Positions 1 through 6,802 of a DNA stretch of 8,420 nt are shown here, piece after piece; the stretch's first letter is position 1, and every line of letters starts with the position of its first letter. Source of the DNA: an uncultured Bacilli bacterium (GTDB lineage: Bacteria > Bacillota_I > Bacilli_A > RF39 > UBA660); the NCBI GenBank assembly GCA_947631525.1, contig CANRLQ010000038.1:1-8420 (forward strand). Direction: 5' to 3'. The notes under the pieces are model-generated. The model saw only the letters and a program-made list of their open reading frames with translations. It had not been told where the DNA came from and made no database searches. The translations under genes were made by a program, and so were the position numbers.

Positions 1-490
1 GTCCTTTACTCATTTCTTCATAGAGTCTAATCAAAGAATATTTTCTAGGATTTTCTTTGATACTTGTTATATCTTCTTTAAGAGATTGTTTTATTATTTC
101 AAAATAATTTTCATCAAATTTATTATCTTCAACATTAGGATTAAAAAGTAATTCCATTAAAAATTCTACTGACTTTTTAGTAATACCTTCTTCTGTATAT
201 TTTTCATTAAGAAAAATCTCAGACATGGACATAATTGAATAATTACCAGATTTAGTTGTATTTATTCTAACTCCTAAATCATATAATTCTTCAGTTTGAA
301 TTACAATATCTCTAGATGTTTTATATTTTTTGCATGTATTTAATAACATATGATTTAAAAAATTTCTAATTGTTAATTCATTTTTTTTAATTTTTCTTTT
401 AAAATTTACTTTTATATTAACTGTTTTAAATTTATCAGTTTTTATAATATGTAAATTATAATAATCTTTTTCTATTTTATTATATTCCAT
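1..490 (-). CDS. yfmF: YfmF-like M16-family protein, N-terminal part (gene runs off the left edge)
   Basis: This is an open frame of 163 codons from an ATG at 490 to the window edge, with no internal stop, so the 3' part is missing. A clear SD (AGAGGTGAT) lies just upstream, which fixes the start. The N-terminus has the block LHIIKTDKFKT (residues 13-23), which resembles the start of YfmF/YmfF proteins. An M16-like ELYDLGVRI block follows. The position where active M16 peptidases carry HxxEH reads NFLNH (residues 43-47): the first His and the Glu are replaced by Asn, so the protein is probably catalytically dead. In Bacillus, YfmF and its partner YfmH are inactive-type M16 proteins linked to 5-aminopentanol modification of elongation factor P; that role is family knowledge and is not visible here. 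No signal peptide is seen, so it is probably cytoplasmic. It follows deoD after 40 bases and may have its own promoter. I am fairly sure of the M16 family and moderately sure of YfmF. Confidence 0.8.
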   Translation of the reverse strand, partial: MEYNKIEKDYYNLHIIKTDKFKTVNIKVNFKRKIKKNELTIRNFLNHMLLNTCKKYKTSRDIVIQTEELYDLGVRINTTKSGNYSIMSMSEIFLNEKYTEEGITKKSVEFLMELLFNPNVEDNKFDENYFEIIKQSLKEDITSIKENPRKYSLIRLYEEMSKG

Positions 491-506
491 TGTATCACCT
501 CTTTTT

Positions 507-535
507 ATTATGCACTACTAATTAAATTATTTACA
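507..535 (-). promoter_or_regulatory. Possible promoter of the yfmF-like gene
   Basis: On the minus strand a CATAAT (512-507, 5/6 match to TATAAT) lies 16 bases before the ATG at 490. A weak -35-like TGTAAA (535-530, 3/6) is 17 bases upstream and overlaps the deoD stop. The predicted start of transcription falls next to the SD. The spacing to the start codon equals that of the better ruvA promoter, which is the main reason to list it. Readthrough from deoD is equally possible because no terminator is seen in the 40-base gap. Confidence 0.3.
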
Positions 536-1238
536 TCTTAAGTGTTGATTCTAAAGCAATTTCTATCATTTTATTAAAATGATTTTGTCTTTCTTCACTT
601 GTTGTTTCTAAATTTGTTATAAAACTATCTGATATTGTGAGTAAACAAGTAGCATTTTTATTTAATACCTTAGCATTATGAAATAATGCGAATGATTCCA
701 TTTCTACTGCTAGACAATTGTATTTTTCTACTAATTCTTTATAGTAATTATTTTCTTTGTAAAATACATCACTACTATGAACTGTTCCAATAGTAATTTT
801 TTCATTTAATTGTTTTGCTGTTTCAATAATAATATTATTTAATTTACTTGATGATTTTATTATATTAGCAGCTTCTCCATTTTGAACTTTGGCATAACTT
901 GATTCTGAATAACTATTATCAACAAGTAATACATCATATAAATTTAAACTACTGACATATGAACCAGCAGAGCCTATTCTTATGATATTTTCAACATCAT
1001 AAAATTTAAATAATTCATAAGAATATATTCCAATACTAGGCATTCCCATTCCACTAGCCATTACTGTTATATCTTTATTTTTATATTTACCTGTATAAGC
1101 ATACATACCTCTTACACTATTAACTAATTTATAATTTTCTAAATAAGTTTCAGCAATCATTTTAGCCCTAAGTGGATCTCCAGGCATTAATACTGTTTTT
1201 GCTATATCTTCCTTTTTTGCTTCATTATGTGGTGTCAT
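531..1238 (-). CDS. deoD: Purine-nucleoside phosphorylase, DeoD type
   Basis: The product (235 aa) is the trimeric-fold, DeoD-type phosphorylase that splits purine (deoxy)ribonucleosides with phosphate into base and (deoxy)ribose-1-phosphate. It is a cytoplasmic purine-salvage enzyme, usually a hexamer. Length and numbering match the E. coli enzyme closely: TPHN at the N-terminus with His4, MPGDPLRAK with Gly20 and Arg24 (phosphate), Arg43 from the neighbouring subunit, RIGSAGS with Arg87 and Ser90, VEMES with Glu179-Met180-Glu181 (ribose), and ISDS with the catalytic Asp204 followed by Arg217 in SEERQ. All the key residues are present, so it should be active. Its ATG overlaps the miaA stop (ATGA, 1238-1235), but it also has the strongest SD in the window (AGGAGG, 1250-1245, 6-base spacer) inside the end of miaA. 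It is the last gene of the tight ruvA-deoD run. Confidence 0.96.
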   Translation of the reverse strand: MTPHNEAKKEDIAKTVLMPGDPLRAKMIAETYLENYKLVNSVRGMYAYTGKYKNKDITVMASGMGMPSIGIYSYELFKFYDVENIIRIGSAGSYVSSLNLYDVLLVDNSYSESSYAKVQNGEAANIIKSSSKLNNIIIETAKQLNEKITIGTVHSSDVFYKENNYYKELVEKYNCLAVEMESFALFHNAKVLNKNATCLLTISDSFITNLETTSEERQNHFNKMIEIALESTLKM

Positions 1239-2131
1239 AAATTACCTCCTATAAATTTTTTTATTTCTTCTACTGTTTTATTAAAATCTTCATAATTTGT
1301 ATTAAACCAATTTATTTCCATTTGATTATTAAACCAAGTATATTGCCTTTTAGCATATCTTCTACTTCTTTGTTTTATCAATTCTATGCATTTATCAAGC
1401 GACTCTTTTTTTTCAAAATAGGGAAATAATTCCTTATAACCAATTGGTGTTAATACTGCTTTAGTTCTTATATTTGTGTCATATATTCTTTTTGCTTCTT
1501 CCAATAAACCATTTTCAATCATTTTAACTACTCTTTTATTAATTAAATTATATAAATTTTTTCTATCAGTTGTAAGTCCTATAAATATAGTATCATATAA
1601 TAATTTATTTGTTTTTTCTTTTTCACTTATTGGTTTATTATTTGAATAATAATAATCAAGTGCTCTTTCTATTCTCTTTCTATTATTAATATGGATATTA
1701 TTATTGCTATCAATACTTAATAATTTTTGATATAATTGTTCATTTGTATAGTTAGAATAATCATTTTTGATTGTTTCCTTATTAAATTGATAATCATATA
1801 AAGCAGCTTTTATATAAAGCCCTGTACCTCCAACTAAAATAGGTGTTTTATTTTTGTTAAATATCTCTTCTATTTTTTCTCTTACATCACTTTGATAATT
1901 AAATACCGTATAATCTTCATCAATGTTTTTTATATCAATTAAATGATGTTTTATTCCTTCCATTTCTTCCTTAGTTACTTTAGCCGTAGCTATATCTAAA
2001 CCTTTATATACTTGAGTTGAATCAGCATTTATAATTTCTCCATTAAATATTTTAGCAAGACATATACTTAATTTTGTTTTACCTACACCAGTTGGTCCTA
2101 CAATACAAATCACTTTATTCAAATAATCCAC
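1235..2131 (-). CDS. miaA: tRNA dimethylallyltransferase
   Basis: MiaA transfers a dimethylallyl group from DMAPP to N6 of A37 in tRNAs that read UNN codons, giving i6A37. The 298-residue product has the family's landmarks in order: the P-loop GPTGVGKT (12-19), DSTQVYKGLDIATAK (37-51) with the catalytic-site Asp37, HHLIDI (62-67), VGGTGLYIKA (100-109), IGYKELFPYF in the second half, and the C-terminal SRRYAKRQYTWF (256-267). Length is normal for the family and no domain is missing. The start is uncertain. The frame can begin with a GTG at 2131, directly after the TAG of the upstream gene, but that GTG lies inside an SD-like AGGTGG. A TTG at 2122 sits 5 bases after that SD and would give MNKVICIVGPTG. 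The stop overlaps the deoD start. Linkage with queA groups two enzymes acting on tRNA anticodon loops. Confidence 0.96.
   Translation of the reverse strand: MDYLNKVICIVGPTGVGKTKLSICLAKIFNGEIINADSTQVYKGLDIATAKVTKEEMEGIKHHLIDIKNIDEDYTVFNYQSDVREKIEEIFNKNKTPILVGGTGLYIKAALYDYQFNKETIKNDYSNYTNEQLYQKLLSIDSNNNIHINNRKRIERALDYYYSNNKPISEKEKTNKLLYDTIFIGLTTDRKNLYNLINKRVVKMIENGLLEEAKRIYDTNIRTKAVLTPIGYKELFPYFEKKESLDKCIELIKQRSRRYAKRQYTWFNNQMEINWFNTNYEDFNKTVEEIKKFIGGNL
1245..1250 (-). promoter_or_regulatory. Strong ribosome binding site for deoD inside the miaA 3' end
   Basis: The minus strand reads AGGAGG followed by TAATTT and the deoD ATG. It is a perfect SD core with optimal spacing and lies within the last codons of miaA. 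It suggests that ribosomes load on deoD directly and not only by reinitiation across the ATGA overlap. Confidence 0.8.
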
Positions 2132-2137
2132 CTACTT
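2123..2137 (-). promoter_or_regulatory. SD-like site that decides the miaA start
   Basis: On the minus strand AAGTAGGTGGAT holds the stop TAG of the upstream gene, the annotatable GTG start of miaA and an AGGTGG resembling the SD core AGGAGGTGAT. If AGGTGG is the ribosome binding site, translation starts at the TTG at 2122-2120 (spacer 5), three codons inside the longest frame. The GTG has only a weak AGAAG upstream of it. Confidence 0.5.
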
Positions 2138-3175
2138 CTTTTTTAAATCATTATATTTGTTTATATAATCATCTATACTATCAAATACCTTATCTTTAAA
2201 ATTATCTTCATAAATATCTATACCAATCATTTTTAATACATCGGAAATATTTTTAATAATTATATCATAATCAATTACATGATTGTTTAAATACACAATA
2301 TCCTCTACATTACAATATTTACGACTATAAAAAGCTAATAATGAGCCTAGTATATAGCGATAAATTTTACTAAATGGGGAGGCTAATGTAGAAATTAATT
2401 CCTCTTCATTTACATCAATTGTACTTTTTTTATATTCTTCTTCTGTTTTTTGTAAACCTTTCAATAAGTTATGACAATCACTATTAAACATTTCTTCAGT
2501 ATAATTTTCTGATAAATAATTTTCATTGATTAATTTTATTGTATTTTTATCAATAGCACCAAATTTTTCATAAGCTAATAATATTACTATATGTTTATCT
2601 AAAAATTCACTTATATCTTTGATATGTAACAATCTATCATTATAAGAAATTTCATTTTTAGGTATACCCTTTATATCGATTAAATAATCAATTGTATATA
2701 ATTCAAAATAAATAGATAAAAATTCACTAAAAAGATATCCTTTTGTTGAAATAAAATTCTTACTATTAATATAATGGATAAATTCATGAACTAAAATTCT
2801 AACATCGGAATAATTAAATTCCCTATTGATATTTATGACATTAATACCATTTATTTTTTCGTAATATGAACCAATATATTCACTATCATAACTGAAATCT
2901 AATTGCCCAGTTTGAATTAATTTATCAAAATCTTCTAGGTAATATTTATTTAAACTCTCAATTATTTCACGTGCAAGTAAATAGACTTCTTCAAATGATA
3001 ATTTATTTTTAATTGTTTCATCTTTTAAATTATATTTATTTATAAATTCAAGAAACGAAGTGTTTAACATAGCTATTTCAAATATATTTCTTAAAAAGAA
3101 AGAATCTTTTTTTTCTAAAAACATGAAAATATCATTTAAATAATTATTTAATTTTTTATATTCTTCTTCTATCAT
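2132..3175 (-). CDS. Putative M3-like (oligoendopeptidase F-type) metallopeptidase, short form, paralogue A
   Basis: I do not recognise this 347-aa protein as a named gene. It carries HEFIH (130-134), a zinc-metallopeptidase HExxH motif, with Glu151 in FSEFLSIYFE as the likely third ligand 17 residues later. This block recalls the AEVASTFNE region of PepF. Further on are YRYILGSLLAFY (272-283), like the C-terminal Y-x-x-G-x-x-x-A stretch of PepF, and a tail from IGIDIYEDN (317-325) that resembles the AGVDMT-type end of PepF. About 215 residues follow the HExxH, as in PepF, but only about 130 precede it, so it looks like the catalytic half alone. The Gly of HExGH is replaced by Ile. There is no signal peptide or membrane segment, so it is probably cytoplasmic. 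The start is an ATG behind AGGTGAT, whose TGA is the stop of the preceding gene. The neighbouring gene is its paralogue. Substrate and role are unknown; assignment to M3 is my inference. Confidence 0.85.
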   Translation of the reverse strand: MIEEEYKKLNNYLNDIFMFLEKKDSFFLRNIFEIAMLNTSFLEFINKYNLKDETIKNKLSFEEVYLLAREIIESLNKYYLEDFDKLIQTGQLDFSYDSEYIGSYYEKINGINVININREFNYSDVRILVHEFIHYINSKNFISTKGYLFSEFLSIYFELYTIDYLIDIKGIPKNEISYNDRLLHIKDISEFLDKHIVILLAYEKFGAIDKNTIKLINENYLSENYTEEMFNSDCHNLLKGLQKTEEEYKKSTIDVNEEELISTLASPFSKIYRYILGSLLAFYSRKYCNVEDIVYLNNHVIDYDIIIKNISDVLKMIGIDIYEDNFKDKVFDSIDDYINKYNDLKKK

Positions 3176-3178
3176 AAA

Positions 3179-4135
3179 TCACCTATTTTTTATGTATTTT
3201 TTATAACAATTTTCTAAATTTTTGTATGATTCCTGTTTTAAATCATCATCACAGTAGTCTACATCTAAATAATCTAATACTTGTTCAAAATCATAATTTT
3301 TTAGTTCTTGATTAAGTTCAAATAATTCTAAAATATTATTTTTATCTTTCTTAATTCTATCATACATATATGTAGCAATTAATGTACCTAATATATATGG
3401 CTGTTCAAAATCTAAAGTTAATTCTTCTTTATCAACTATCTTATAAATAGTATCAGATATATCATTAGAATAATTACTTGGATAGTTTTCTATTATAGAA
3501 ATAATACTATTTGCATCTATATAATTATCTTCAATATATTTCAATAATAAATTAATATTAAAACTTACCTCTATTGCTTTAGATTTAGCACAGTATAAAT
3601 CATAATTAATTGGAATTTTAGCATCTTTTATTTGTTTTTTGACTAGATATTCTTCTAATAAAATTTCACCTAATAATGATAATGCTTCAGTATAAAATAA
3701 CCTTGTAACATTTGGTTGGGTTTCATCAATATTAATATCATGAAAAAGTTCATGAACAATAGAAAAGGCATCTTCAATAGTATTTCTTATAGGTATATAT
3801 ATTATTCTTTTATTATATATATCATCATATTCACTATAAGCAATATTGTCTTGTATATCTTTATTTTGATCAAAAATAATGCTTCCATCATTTTTTCGTA
3901 TATTATAATAATCCATATAATATGGGTTTAAATATGATAAAAATTCTGAGACAATTTTATCTATTTTTTTTAAAGTATATTTTTTGGTATATTTAAAATT
4001 TCTATTTTTATCTTTTTCATTCATAATAATATTTGTAAGGGAATATATCAATCTAAAATCATCAAAACTTTTAGCATTTGTAGCAATAACATAATCTTTA
4101 GTGGCTTTGCTTATTATATCAAGTTCTTTTATCAT
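3179..4135 (-). CDS. Putative M3-like (oligoendopeptidase F-type) metallopeptidase, short form, paralogue B
   Basis: The 318-aa product is not a named gene I recognise. It contains HELFH (128-132) and Glu150 in YTEALSLLGE, 18 residues later, as a plausible third zinc ligand. QPYILGTLIATY (245-256) and a C-terminal stretch around DVDYCDDDLK (291-300) follow. Each block has a counterpart in the same order in the adjacent 347-aa protein, including LNPYYMDYY (69-77) against LNKYYLEDF, so the two are divergent paralogues. The region between Glu150 and YILG is about 26 residues shorter here. No signal peptide or transmembrane segment is seen. Its ATG overlaps the queA stop (ATGA, 4135-4132) and has no visible SD, so translation probably depends on ribosomes finishing queA. 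Its stop TGA lies inside the SD of the next gene, 3 bases away. M3-like peptidase activity is an inference from the motifs; a non-catalytic partner role is also possible. Confidence 0.83.
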   Translation of the reverse strand: MIKELDIISKATKDYVIATNAKSFDDFRLIYSLTNIIMNEKDKNRNFKYTKKYTLKKIDKIVSEFLSYLNPYYMDYYNIRKNDGSIIFDQNKDIQDNIAYSEYDDIYNKRIIYIPIRNTIEDAFSIVHELFHDINIDETQPNVTRLFYTEALSLLGEILLEEYLVKKQIKDAKIPINYDLYCAKSKAIEVSFNINLLLKYIEDNYIDANSIISIIENYPSNYSNDISDTIYKIVDKEELTLDFEQPYILGTLIATYMYDRIKKDKNNILELFELNQELKNYDFEQVLDYLDVDYCDDDLKQESYKNLENCYKKYIKNR

Positions 4136-5157
4136 TTTATGAACATTGAATCGCCAAATGAGAAAAAGCGATAATTATTGTTAATTGCTTCTTTATAAGC
4201 ATTCATAATTTTTTCTTTACTAGCAAAAGCACTAACTAACATTACTAAAGTAGATTTTGGAAGATGAAAATTAGTTATTAAACAATCAATTGCTTTAAAT
4301 TCATAACCTGGATAAATAAATATATCTGTCCATCCATTACAACTTTTAAATTCACCATACAAATTATAAATTGTCTCTAATGTTCTAGTAGAAGTTGTTC
4401 CTACACTTATTATTTTTTTATGATTCTGTTTTGTTTTATTTAATATATTTGCTGTTTCTTCACTCATCATATAGAATTCACTATGCATTTTATGATTTGT
4501 TATTTCTTCTTCATTAACTGGTCTAAAAGTACCAAGACCAACATGTAAAGTTATATATACAATATTTACTCCTTTTTCTTTGATTTCCTCCAACAATTTA
4601 TTAGTAAAATGAAGTCCTGCTGTAGGAGCTGCTGCACTTCCTAAGTTTTTAGCATATACAGTTTGATATCTATCTTTATCTTCTAATTTTTCATGAATAT
4701 ATGGTGGTAGTGGCATTTCACCTAACTCATCTAATATTTCATACAAAATACCTTTATATATTAATTTAAAAATTCTTATTCCTTCTTCTTTAACATCAAT
4801 ACATTCAGCTTTTAATCTTCCATTACCAAATGATATAATTGTTCCTATTTTAACTCTTTTAGCCGGTTTTGTTAAACATTCCCATGTATCTTCCTTTACT
4901 TCTTTTAACATTAATATTTCAATTAAAGCATTTGTTTGACTTTTTACACCATAAAGTCTAGCAGGTAATACCTTTGTATCATTTAAAACTAATGTATCAC
5001 CATTTTCTAAATAATTTATTATTTCATTAAATTTTTTGTGTTCAATTTCACCTGTTTTTCTATCTAAAACTAACATTTTAGATTGATCTCTATTTTTTAT
5101 TGGTGTTTGAGCTATTAAATTTTCTGGTAATTCAAAATCAAAATCATTTGTTTTCAT
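4132..5157 (-). CDS. queA: S-adenosylmethionine:tRNA ribosyltransferase-isomerase
   Basis: QueA moves the ribosyl part of S-adenosylmethionine onto 7-aminomethyl-7-deazaguanine at position 34 of GUN-anticodon tRNAs, making epoxyqueuosine. The 341-aa length is normal. Family motifs appear in order: ELPENLIAQTP (9-19), LNDTKVLPARLYG (58-70), GEMPLPPYI (146-154), RYQTVYA (163-169), GSAAAPTAGLHFT (173-185), HVGLGTFRPV (205-214), GTTSTRTLE (253-261), TNFHLPKSTLVML (295-307) and SFGDSMFI at the C-terminus. Nothing is missing, so it should be active. The ATG lies 12 bases after ruvB with a modest SD (AGGATAGTGAT). The order ruvA-ruvB-queA is a common Bacillota arrangement. No preQ1 riboswitch and no queuosine-precursor synthesis genes are in the window, so the cell may take up preQ1 or queuine or make it from genes elsewhere. 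The stop overlaps the next start. Confidence 0.97.
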   Translation of the reverse strand: MKTNDFDFELPENLIAQTPIKNRDQSKMLVLDRKTGEIEHKKFNEIINYLENGDTLVLNDTKVLPARLYGVKSQTNALIEILMLKEVKEDTWECLTKPAKRVKIGTIISFGNGRLKAECIDVKEEGIRIFKLIYKGILYEILDELGEMPLPPYIHEKLEDKDRYQTVYAKNLGSAAAPTAGLHFTNKLLEEIKEKGVNIVYITLHVGLGTFRPVNEEEITNHKMHSEFYMMSEETANILNKTKQNHKKIISVGTTSTRTLETIYNLYGEFKSCNGWTDIFIYPGYEFKAIDCLITNFHLPKSTLVMLVSAFASKEKIMNAYKEAINNNYRFFSFGDSMFIK

Positions 5158-5169
5158 AAAATCACTATC

Positions 5170-6165
5170 CTATTTTTCTTGTTTTATTCCAAGATGTTCA
5201 TATGCTTTAGATGTTACAATACGCCCTCTTGGTGTTCTTTTTAAAAATCCTGTTTGTAATAAATATGGTTCATATACATCTTCTATAGTTGTTTGTTCTT
5301 CTCCTATCGAAGCAGCTATAGCTTCTATTCCAACTGGTCCACCATTAAATTTTTCAATTATAGCTCTAAGTAAGTTATGGTCGGTATCATCTAAACCATA
5401 AGCATCAACTTTTAATTTATCTAAAGCTAATTTAGTTATTTCTAAATCAATCAACCCATCATTCATAACTAAAGCAAAATCTCTTACTCTTTTAAATAAA
5501 CGATTAGCTATTCTAGGTGTACCTCTACTCCTTCTAGCAAGTTCTAAAGCAGCTTGGTCATCTATTTTACAATTTAATACTCTAGATGTACGCTTTACAA
5601 TTTCTGTTAATTCTTCATTATTATAAAATTGTAATTTAGAAATTATTCCAAATCTATCTCTAAGAGGACTTGTTAAATCACCTACTCTTGTGGTTGCTCC
5701 TATTAGTGTAAATGGTGGTAAATCAATTCTAATATTTCTACTTGTTGAATCACTACCAACAATAATATCCAATTTAAAATCTTCCATAGCTGGATATAAT
5801 ATTTCTTCGATATATCTAGGCATTCGATGGATTTCATCAATAAATAAAACATCGCCTTCTTCCAATGTTGATAAAATGGCGGCTAAATCACCTGTTTTTT
5901 CTATTGATGGACCACTTGCTGTTTTTATATTACTACCAAGTTCATTAGCTATTATATAAGACAAAGTTGTCTTTCCAAGTCCTGGTGGACCATATAATAA
6001 AACATGATCTAAAGATTCATCTCGCATTTTAGCAGCTTTAATGTATATTTTAAAATTTTCTTTTACTTCACTTTGACCAATGTATTCATCAAGACTATCA
6101 GGTCTTAAAGAATTTTCAAACTTATCTTCTTCTAATTCGTGATTTGTTATTATTCTTTCATCCAT
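5170..6165 (-). CDS. ruvB: Holliday junction branch migration DNA helicase RuvB
   Basis: RuvB is the hexameric AAA+ motor that, loaded by RuvA, drives branch migration of Holliday junctions. The 331-aa product is of normal length. It begins with the typical LRPDSLDEYIGQ (20-31) and shows Walker A GPPGLGKT (59-66), Walker B LFIDEIHR (107-114), sensor 1 LIGATTR (154-160), the arginine-finger region SPLRDRFG (166-173) and sensor 2 GTPRIANRL (215-223). The C-terminal winged helix has GGPVGIEAIAASIGE (275-289) and LLQTGFLKRTPRGR (302-315). All functional residues are present. The ATG at 6165 has a GAGG SD with a suitable spacer and follows ruvA by 19 bases, so both are co-transcribed from the ruvA promoter. 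Family knowledge places RuvAB with RuvC or RecU resolvases; none is in this window. Confidence 0.98.
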   Translation of the reverse strand: MDERIITNHELEEDKFENSLRPDSLDEYIGQSEVKENFKIYIKAAKMRDESLDHVLLYGPPGLGKTTLSYIIANELGSNIKTASGPSIEKTGDLAAILSTLEEGDVLFIDEIHRMPRYIEEILYPAMEDFKLDIIVGSDSTSRNIRIDLPPFTLIGATTRVGDLTSPLRDRFGIISKLQFYNNEELTEIVKRTSRVLNCKIDDQAALELARRSRGTPRIANRLFKRVRDFALVMNDGLIDLEITKLALDKLKVDAYGLDDTDHNLLRAIIEKFNGGPVGIEAIAASIGEEQTTIEDVYEPYLLQTGFLKRTPRGRIVTSKAYEHLGIKQEK

Positions 6166-6184
6166 AAAATAACCTCATTTCTTT

Positions 6185-6736
6185 TTATTTTAATAATAAT
6201 TTTAATGCTTCCTTTATTTGATCTTCTATTCTTAAATTAATATCCACTTTAGAAATTATTTTATTTATATCTTGTTTTTTATAACCCAAAGCTACTAATG
6301 CTTCGGTTAATTCTTCATTTTTTACTACTTCTAAATTGTTAGAACTTACTAATTTACCTTTTAAATCAAGAATTATTTGTCTAGCTACTTTATCTCCTAT
6401 TTTAGGAAATTTTTTTAAATATGATATATTCTCTTTTTCAATGGCATCAATTATTTCATCAATTGAACCAGTTGCTATTATAGGTAAAGCCATTTTAGGA
6501 CCTAATCCTTTTACATCAATTAGTTTTAAAAATAAACTTTTTTCTTCCTTAGTTTTAAATCCATATAAACTTATATCATCTTCTTTTACATTTTGATATG
6601 TATATATTTTATAATTTTGATTTAATTCAAATGAATATGGATTTGAAGTATAAATTAAATATCCAATCCCATTATTTTCCAAAATAATATTATTACTTTC
6701 AATATCAGTTACTATTCCTTTTATATATCCATACAT
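6185..6736 (-). CDS. ruvA: Holliday junction branch migration protein RuvA
   Basis: RuvA binds four-way DNA junctions as a tetramer and recruits RuvB. The 183-aa product starts with the canonical MYGYIKG of the N-terminal OB-fold domain (about 1-63), which includes the acidic pin VKEDD (50-54, Glu52-Asp53) followed by LYGF. Domain II has two helix-hairpin-helix motifs, VKGLGPKMAL (75-84) and FPKIGDKVARQ (110-120), with ILDLKGK closing it. Domain III (about 140-183: NEELTEALVALGY) is the RuvB-binding three-helix end. The protein is about 20 residues shorter than E. coli RuvA because the flexible linker between domains II and III is only about ten residues. The start is supported by SD AGGTGAT. 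The gene heads the seven-gene run and has its own extended -10 promoter just upstream. No LexA-type box is visible. Confidence 0.97.
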   Translation of the reverse strand: MYGYIKGIVTDIESNNIILENNGIGYLIYTSNPYSFELNQNYKIYTYQNVKEDDISLYGFKTKEEKSLFLKLIDVKGLGPKMALPIIATGSIDEIIDAIEKENISYLKKFPKIGDKVARQIILDLKGKLVSSNNLEVVKNEELTEALVALGYKKQDINKIISKVDINLRIEDQIKEALKLLLK

Positions 6737-6752
6737 AAAATCACCTAATAGT

Positions 6753-6781
6753 ATTATATCATATAAAATTAAAATAGTAAG
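6753..6781 (-). promoter_or_regulatory. Promoter of the ruvA-ruvB-queA-...-deoD operon
   Basis: On the minus strand TGATATAAT (6761-6753) is a perfect extended -10 (TGnTATAAT). The -35 position, 17 bases upstream, reads CTTACT (6781-6776, 3/6 to TTGACA), which is acceptable with an extended -10. Predicted transcription starts near 6746, giving a leader of about 10 bases that opens with the SD AGGTGAT. The -35 lies in the right arm of the hairpin that ends cysS, so terminator and promoter overlap. Confidence 0.75.
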
Positions 6782-6802
6782 TTTTTACTTACTATTTTAA
6801 TT
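6767..6802 (-). terminator. Perfect 16-bp hairpin at the cysS 3' end, probable intrinsic terminator
   Basis: The minus strand reads AATTAAAATAGTAAGT, a loop AAAA, then the exact reverse complement ACTTACTATTTTAATT, followed by TTATAT. The stem has only two G-C pairs and the trailing T-tract is interrupted, so it is a weak but plausible terminator for an AT-rich genome. The left arm contains the cysS stop TAG and the TAA directly after it. On the plus strand no T-run follows the hairpin, so it should work only for cysS. It could instead be, or also be, a dyad operator over the ruvA -35. Confidence 0.6.

Noticed and set aside
3716..3931. A plus-strand open frame of 71 codons
   Set aside because: It lies antisense inside the 318-aa gene, is a low-complexity Ile/Tyr-rich translation of AT-rich DNA and lacks a convincing SD. 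It is a shadow frame.
2132..4135. Toxin-antitoxin or ImmA/IrrE-type pair, suggested by two small adjacent genes with HExxH
   Set aside because: Both proteins exceed 300 residues, are paralogues of one another and carry YILG and C-terminal blocks closer to M3 peptidases. Neither has a helix-turn-helix or a toxin-like feature.
5690..5959. A plus-strand open frame of 89 codons opposite ruvB
   Set aside because: It is antisense to the conserved Walker motifs of ruvB and has no recognisable protein features. The frame is open only because of ruvB codon constraints.
6336..6596. A plus-strand open frame of 86 codons opposite ruvA
   Set aside because: It is antisense to the ruvA helix-hairpin-helix domain, with no promoter, SD or family resemblance.
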